Shown here: positions 5,054 to 8,800 of the stretch, in pieces
Layout: each line of letters starts with the position of its first letter
How positions within the stretch are numbered: position 1 is the stretch's first letter
Assembly: GCA_027306745.1 (NCBI GenBank)
Contig: DAHUZD010000294.1
Location: 1-8,800, forward strand
Length of the DNA stretch: 8,800 bases
Origin: Acidobacteriaceae bacterium
GTDB taxonomy: Bacteria > Acidobacteriota > Terriglobia > Terriglobales > Acidobacteriaceae
Direction: 5' to 3'
Made by a program: the position numbers and the translations under genes
Notes under the pieces: generated by a model
The model's input: the letters and a program-made list of their open reading frames with translations, nothing else
Told to the model about the DNA's origin: nothing
Databases searched by the model: none

Positions 5054-7665
5054 GCGGCTGCGGCCTGCTGCACCAGCCAGGCGTGCAGATTCGGCTGTTG
5101 CGCAGCACGCAGTTGCACACACTCTTCAATCGAATCGCTGGCGATGTGCCCGGCCCGCTCTGCGGCCATCACCGGATGCGAAGCGAAAAAGCCTTGCACT
5201 TCGGCACGCTTCTGCTCCGTGCAGAAGCCACCTGTGGATGTCACCAGCCGCGCTCCCATCATTGTCGTCAGCTCCGCATGAACTTTGTCCCAATGGTCTT
5301 GGATGTACTGCCAGGCAACGGGTCGTGTGTCGCGGTCTTGCAGCGCTATGACAAAAAAGAAGACCGCATCCTGATTGCGCACCTTGCCGGAGGTGGCGTA
5401 ATCCAGCGCGCGGCGCAGCAATGCCGGATTGTGAAAACGCGCCAGCGCGAAAAGCGCCGTGGTCTGCACCTCTGGATTGCCCGAGGACTGGCTGAGCGCC
5501 AGCAGTTGCGCAAAGAGCTTTGCATCCCCATTGGCCGCAGCCAGGGCGATGGCTGGGCGCACCATGGATGGATCGATGCTGGCCGGATCGTGGATGTAGC
5601 GCTGCGTCAGGCTCTGCGCTTCGGCGATGATCTGCGGATCATGCCCCAGAATGCCCAAGACGGTAAAGAGTGTGGCGCGCAACTGACGCTGCTCCTGCGA
5701 ATCGGCGGGCGGCAGCGCCTGTTGCCGCGCGTAGGCTGGGCCAAATTGCGCGCGCACCCAAGCGGCCAAACGAGCGCGGTCATCGCTGGAGGCAATGCGA
5801 TCGCCGACGGCTTGCAGAGCACCGGCAACGTTGAGCACCACCGCGGCGTTGGAATCATCCTTCAGCCGGGCTGCAAGATTCATGTAGTCCGCAACGCTGG
5901 AGTGACCGGAGCGCATCAGCGCCCAGGCATTACCGGCAAAACCAATCCGCTCCACTGGAGTCAGTGCGGTCTCGATGTTGTCCGTAATCGCCTGATTGTC
6001 TGCTGGTGCGTATAGCGTTCGGTAATAGCCCTTGTCGCCGGCATCGGCAAAGAAAAGATTTGCGGCGGGAATCCTGAGCGTCTGCTGGGCTGCATCCAAC
6101 AGCTTGCACTTCGGCTTGCGTGAGGATTGGAAGCAAACCGGAATAGTCCAGAGCTGCGCCTGTGCAGGCTGCTGGGCGCCCGAACTTAGAAAGAACCGCT
6201 GCTGCTTCACCTGCGTTGTGCCTTGCACAGGAGCGGTGAAGCGCAACAACGGCACGCCGGGCAAGGCAACAAAGCTCTGCATGATCTTGTTCACAGGCTT
6301 GTGGCTTACCGCAGTTTGCGCGTTCCAAAAGTCTTCTGCCGTGGCGTTGCCATACATGTGTGCCAGCAGATATTTGTGCACGCCGCGACGGAAGGTCTCT
6401 TCACCTAGGTAGTTTTCGACCATCGCCAAAACAGCACCGCCCTTTTGATAGGTGATGCCGTCAAACATCTCGTTGATCTGCGCTGGCGTGTCGGCCTGGG
6501 CGCGAATGGTGCGCGTCACGCGGCCAGCATCCAGGTTCAAGATCGAGTCAAGATCGAGTGCATCATCTTGCGGCTGCTTCCACTCTGGATGCCACGCGGC
6601 AACGGGCTTGCTCTCCATCCATGTAGCGAAGCCTTCATTTAGCCAGAGATTGTCCCACCACTGCATGGTGACCATGTCACCGAACCACTGGTGCGCCATT
6701 TCATGCGCCACCACAATGGCCACTCGCTTTTTGGCCGCCAACGGCGCGGTTTTTTCGTCAATCAAAAAATCCGTTTCGCGGTAGGTGATGGCGCCAAAGT
6801 TCTCCATCGCTCCGGCTTCAAAGTCGGGGATGGCTATCATGTCCAGCTTGGGCATAGGGTACTTGATGCCGAAGTAGTGATCGTAATAGTGGAGAACAAA
6901 CTCGGCAGCCTGCACGGCGAAGCGGCCCATTTGCACCTTGTCCGGCGTTGCGCAGGCGCGGATCGGAACGCCATCGCTCTCCCCGGAGACGCATTGAAAG
7001 TCTCCAACAAGAAATGCCACCAGATACGTGGACATCTTCGGCGTGGTGGCAAAGGTGATGGTGTGCTTGCCTGCGACCGGCCCCGGCACATCGTGAACAA
7101 TGTTGGTGTTGGAGATGGCGGTATCGCCCGTGTCCACGATGAGGTGTGTGCTGTAGGTGGCTTTGAACTCTGGCTCGTCGAAGGATGGAAAGGCGCGCCG
7201 CGCGTCGGTGGGTTCAAATTGCGTGACGGCATAATTGCGTCGCGCGGTTTTGGAAAGATAGAATCCGCGCAGCTCGCTGTTCAAAATTCCCGTGTAAAGA
7301 ATGTGGATTGAAGCAGAACCAGCAGGCAATGCGTGGGCTAAGTGGAAGGTGGCCTGCTCCTTGGCTGCGTCCAGCGTGACGCTGGCGGCTTGCGTGCTGC
7401 CCTGTGCGGTGATAGTGGCCTGGAGAAAGGTGATCTCCGCGGCGTTGAGCGTGATGGCATCCGTAGGCTGCTGGAGGCTTACATCGAGCGTTTCATCGCC
7501 GGTGACCGTTGCGGCCTTCAGGTCGGGAGCCAGTGTCAGACTGTAGTGCACGGGCACGACGTTTTTCGGCAAGTGCTGGGCACGTGCGCTGGGCACGCAG
7601 GCAAAAATGGCCAGCATGGCGACGCACAGAAAAGAAAAATCCAGCTTGATGACTCGACGATGCAT
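5047..7665 (-). CDS. Secreted M1-family zinc aminopeptidase
   Basis: This is a gluzincin metallopeptidase that removes N-terminal residues from peptides, probably outside the cytoplasm. The 872-residue product starts with a signal peptide: basic MHRRVIK, a hydrophobic core at about 8-24, and a likely signal peptidase I site after ARA at 27-29. Domain order fits the family: N-terminal beta domain (about 35-225), catalytic domain with the GAMEN substrate-binding motif (285-289), zinc site HEMAH (321-325) with third ligand E344 in NEGFATW, and the transition-state tyrosine Y406 in ITYQKGG. A long alpha-helical C-terminal domain of the ERAP1 type follows (about 540-872). All catalytic residues are intact. 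The frame is open upstream to 8013 but that part overlaps glk and lacks family similarity, so ATG at 7665 with AAAGGAG in front is chosen. Substrate preference cannot be read. It sits 38 bp after glk, probably in the same operon. The general relation is to puromycin-sensitive aminopeptidase-type enzymes. Confidence 0.94.
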   Translation of the reverse strand: MHRRVIKLDFSFLCVAMLAIFACVPSARAQHLPKNVVPVHYSLTLAPDLKAATVTGDETLDVSLQQPTDAITLNAAEITFLQATITAQGSTQAASVTLDAAKEQATFHLAHALPAGSASIHILYTGILNSELRGFYLSKTARRNYAVTQFEPTDARRAFPSFDEPEFKATYSTHLIVDTGDTAISNTNIVHDVPGPVAGKHTITFATTPKMSTYLVAFLVGDFQCVSGESDGVPIRACATPDKVQMGRFAVQAAEFVLHYYDHYFGIKYPMPKLDMIAIPDFEAGAMENFGAITYRETDFLIDEKTAPLAAKKRVAIVVAHEMAHQWFGDMVTMQWWDNLWLNEGFATWMESKPVAAWHPEWKQPQDDALDLDSILNLDAGRVTRTIRAQADTPAQINEMFDGITYQKGGAVLAMVENYLGEETFRRGVHKYLLAHMYGNATAEDFWNAQTAVSHKPVNKIMQSFVALPGVPLLRFTAPVQGTTQVKQQRFFLSSGAQQPAQAQLWTIPVCFQSSRKPKCKLLDAAQQTLRIPAANLFFADAGDKGYYRTLYAPADNQAITDNIETALTPVERIGFAGNAWALMRSGHSSVADYMNLAARLKDDSNAAVVLNVAGALQAVGDRIASSDDRARLAAWVRAQFGPAYARQQALPPADSQEQRQLRATLFTVLGILGHDPQIIAEAQSLTQRYIHDPASIDPSMVRPAIALAAANGDAKLFAQLLALSQSSGNPEVQTTALFALARFHNPALLRRALDYATSGKVRNQDAVFFFVIALQDRDTRPVAWQYIQDHWDKVHAELTTMMGARLVTSTGGFCTEQKRAEVQGFFASHPVMAAERAGHIASDSIEECVQLRAAQQPNLHAWLVQQAAAAQ

Positions 7666-7669
7666 ACCG

Positions 7670-7676
7670 CTCCTTT
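7670..7676 (-). promoter_or_regulatory. Shine-Dalgarno AAAGGAG of the aminopeptidase gene
   Basis: On the minus strand AAAGGAG precedes the ATG at 7665 by 4 nt, a strong match at slightly short spacing. It fixes the start against a longer open frame reaching 8013, and places a signal peptide exactly at the N-terminus. The 38-bp glk-aminopeptidase gap holds nothing else recognisable. Confidence 0.7.
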
Positions 7677-7703
7677 GCAGGTTGTACGATGTCTTGCTCC
7701 AGC

Positions 7704-8738
7704 TTATCGGACGGAAGCGGCGCGAATGCTGCGCCCCGAGATTTCGGCAGCGCGCGCCTCGGCATAGGCCGCCGCGCCCATCAGCGCGGCGCGGCTTTCC
7801 AAAATCACGCGGACTGGAACCCGCTCCAGCACCGCGCTCAGGCGGCCTTTTTCGCAAAAGGCGCGCATAAAGATTCCGTCCTTCATTTTTTCGATCAGCT
7901 TGGGCGCGATGCCGCCGCCAATATACAAGCCACCGTAGGCCAGCACGATCAAAGCCAGGTTGCCCGCGCCCGCACCGTAGGCAGATACAAACATGTCCAG
8001 CGTGGCGGTGCACAATTCACTCTTGCCGCTCATGCCTGCTTCGGCGATGACTGCGTTGGGGTCTTCCTGTTGTCTGCGGTCGCGGAGCCAGACAGGCTCC
8101 TCCATCTTTTTTTCATCACGCAGAAACTCATAAATATTTTGCAGGCCCATGCCCGAGGTGACGCGCTCCCAACTGACGCGGCCCTGAAACTTCTTTTGCA
8201 GAAAGCGGAGCAGGTCAATCTCCATCTCTGTGCGTGGAGCAAAATCCACATGGCCGCCCTCAGAGGCGACGGGAATATGCGTCTTGCCGTTCCAATAGAG
8301 CAGGGCTTCTCCCAGCCCGGTGCCGGCAGACATCAGACCCCGATTGCCAACAGCATCCTTGTCGCCGGCGTTCAGCTCGCAGATTTGATCCGGGCGTAGC
8401 TCGGCGATGCCGTAGGCGTTGGCCTCCAGATCGTTGAGCAGGAAAACATGCTCAATATTTAACTGGCTGGCAAGCTGGCGGCGATCCAGCAGCCAGGGCA
8501 GATTGGTGAGATGGATGCGGCCATCGCGCACCGGCCCCGGCGCGCCAAAACATGCAGCAAAGACCGGAGTGTGACTTGCCTCTGTGCCCAAGCTGAGAAA
8601 TTCCTTGGCGATCTGTTCCACGCCGGAATAATTGCGGGCTGGAAAAATCTGATCGCGGACATGTTGCAGTTTCCCCTGCAGAAATTGATACAAAGCCAAG
8701 TGGACTTTGGTGCCGCCCACGTCACCGGCCAAAATCAT
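7704..8738 (-). CDS. glk: Glucokinase (bacterial Glk type)
   Basis: Glucokinase phosphorylates glucose to glucose 6-phosphate with ATP in the cytoplasm. The 344-residue product shows the phosphate-binding motif AGDVGGTK (residues 4-11), FGAPGPV (64-70), LLNDLEANAYGI with the presumed catalytic base D103, AGTGLGEALL (138-147) and SEGGHVDFAPR with sugar-contacting E160 and H163. C-terminal segments SWERVTSGMGLQNIYEFL and YIGGGIAPKL also match the E. coli Glk pattern. The zinc-binding cysteine cluster of ROK-family kinases is absent, which supports the Glk family rather than ROK. The length is somewhat above E. coli Glk (about 320), mainly through a short C-terminal tail rich in Ala, Arg and Ser. 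A GAGGTG Shine-Dalgarno (8744-8749) lies 5 nt before the ATG. The start codon overlaps the stop of an upstream frame by ATGA, suggesting translational coupling. The aminopeptidase gene follows after 38 bp. Confidence 0.94.
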   Translation of the reverse strand: MILAGDVGGTKVHLALYQFLQGKLQHVRDQIFPARNYSGVEQIAKEFLSLGTEASHTPVFAACFGAPGPVRDGRIHLTNLPWLLDRRQLASQLNIEHVFLLNDLEANAYGIAELRPDQICELNAGDKDAVGNRGLMSAGTGLGEALLYWNGKTHIPVASEGGHVDFAPRTEMEIDLLRFLQKKFQGRVSWERVTSGMGLQNIYEFLRDEKKMEEPVWLRDRRQQEDPNAVIAEAGMSGKSELCTATLDMFVSAYGAGAGNLALIVLAYGGLYIGGGIAPKLIEKMKDGIFMRAFCEKGRLSAVLERVPVRVILESRAALMGAAAYAEARAAEISGRSIRAASVR

Positions 8739-8800
8739 CGTTTCACCTCAAGCATTCCCAGCCCCTTTGCGTCGGGTGCGGGTAAAAGCGCCGCTGCATC
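8735..8800 (-). CDS. C-terminal end of an unidentified upstream gene (partial)
   Basis: A minus-strand frame is open from the right edge of the window and reads DAAALLPAPDAKGLGMLEVKR before TGA, which overlaps the glk ATG as ATGA. Such 4-bp overlaps are typical of translationally coupled operon genes, and the glk Shine-Dalgarno lies within these last codons. Only 21 residues are visible, too few to identify a family. Genes for glucose 6-phosphate metabolism, such as 6-phosphogluconolactonase, would be plausible neighbours, but nothing visible shows that. An open frame of this length could also be chance. Confidence 0.4.
   Translation of the reverse strand, partial: DAAALLPAPDAKGLGMLEVKR

Noticed and set aside
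5050..6015. 321-codon plus-strand open frame opposite the aminopeptidase C-terminal domain
   Set aside because: The minus-strand protein is conserved and continuous here. The plus-strand translation shows no family motif and no Shine-Dalgarno.
7666..8013. 116-codon N-terminal extension of the aminopeptidase frame
   Set aside because: It overlaps glk in another frame and its translation is Arg/Gly-rich without similarity to M1 peptidases. A signal peptide and strong Shine-Dalgarno mark the start at 7665.
1..8800. Mobile elements, CRISPR arrays, tRNA or rRNA genes, defence systems
   Set aside because: No transposase or integrase motifs, spaced repeats, tRNA-like cloverleaf or rRNA sequence was recognised. 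Nearly all the window is filled by conserved housekeeping genes.

Overview
The window looks like ordinary chromosomal housekeeping DNA from a GC-rich bacterium, about 60% GC by eye. The gene set and protein style suggest Acidobacteriota (class Terriglobia), but this is an inference from general resemblance and not from a marker gene. No mobile element, tRNA, rRNA, CRISPR array or phage gene is visible. I do not see a new biological system here, and the findings are modest.

Plus strand, left half: the window opens inside gpsA (NAD(P)H-dependent glycerol-3-phosphate dehydrogenase, lacking only its first dozen or so residues). A 127-bp gap with a palindrome and a -10-like box follows, then a membrane-anchored HD-GYP protein, probably a cyclic-di-GMP phosphodiesterase. 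After a 92-bp gap comes a tight run of ftsY (SRP receptor), ribD (bifunctional riboflavin deaminase/reductase) and ribE (riboflavin synthase), with gaps of 36 and 16 bp. These three are probably one transcript.

Minus strand, right half: a glucokinase gene (glk) lies upstream of a large secreted M1-family aminopeptidase gene, 38 bp apart and likely cotranscribed. The end of another minus-strand reading frame overlaps the glk start codon at the right edge (ATGA), so this operon probably begins outside the window.

The two gene blocks converge, and the stop codons of ribE and the aminopeptidase overlap tail to tail by 7 bp. No gene-free stretch exceeds 300 bases. Together the genes cover phospholipid precursor supply, second-messenger turnover, membrane-protein targeting, flavin synthesis, sugar phosphorylation and extracytoplasmic peptide breakdown. 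They do not form a single pathway.
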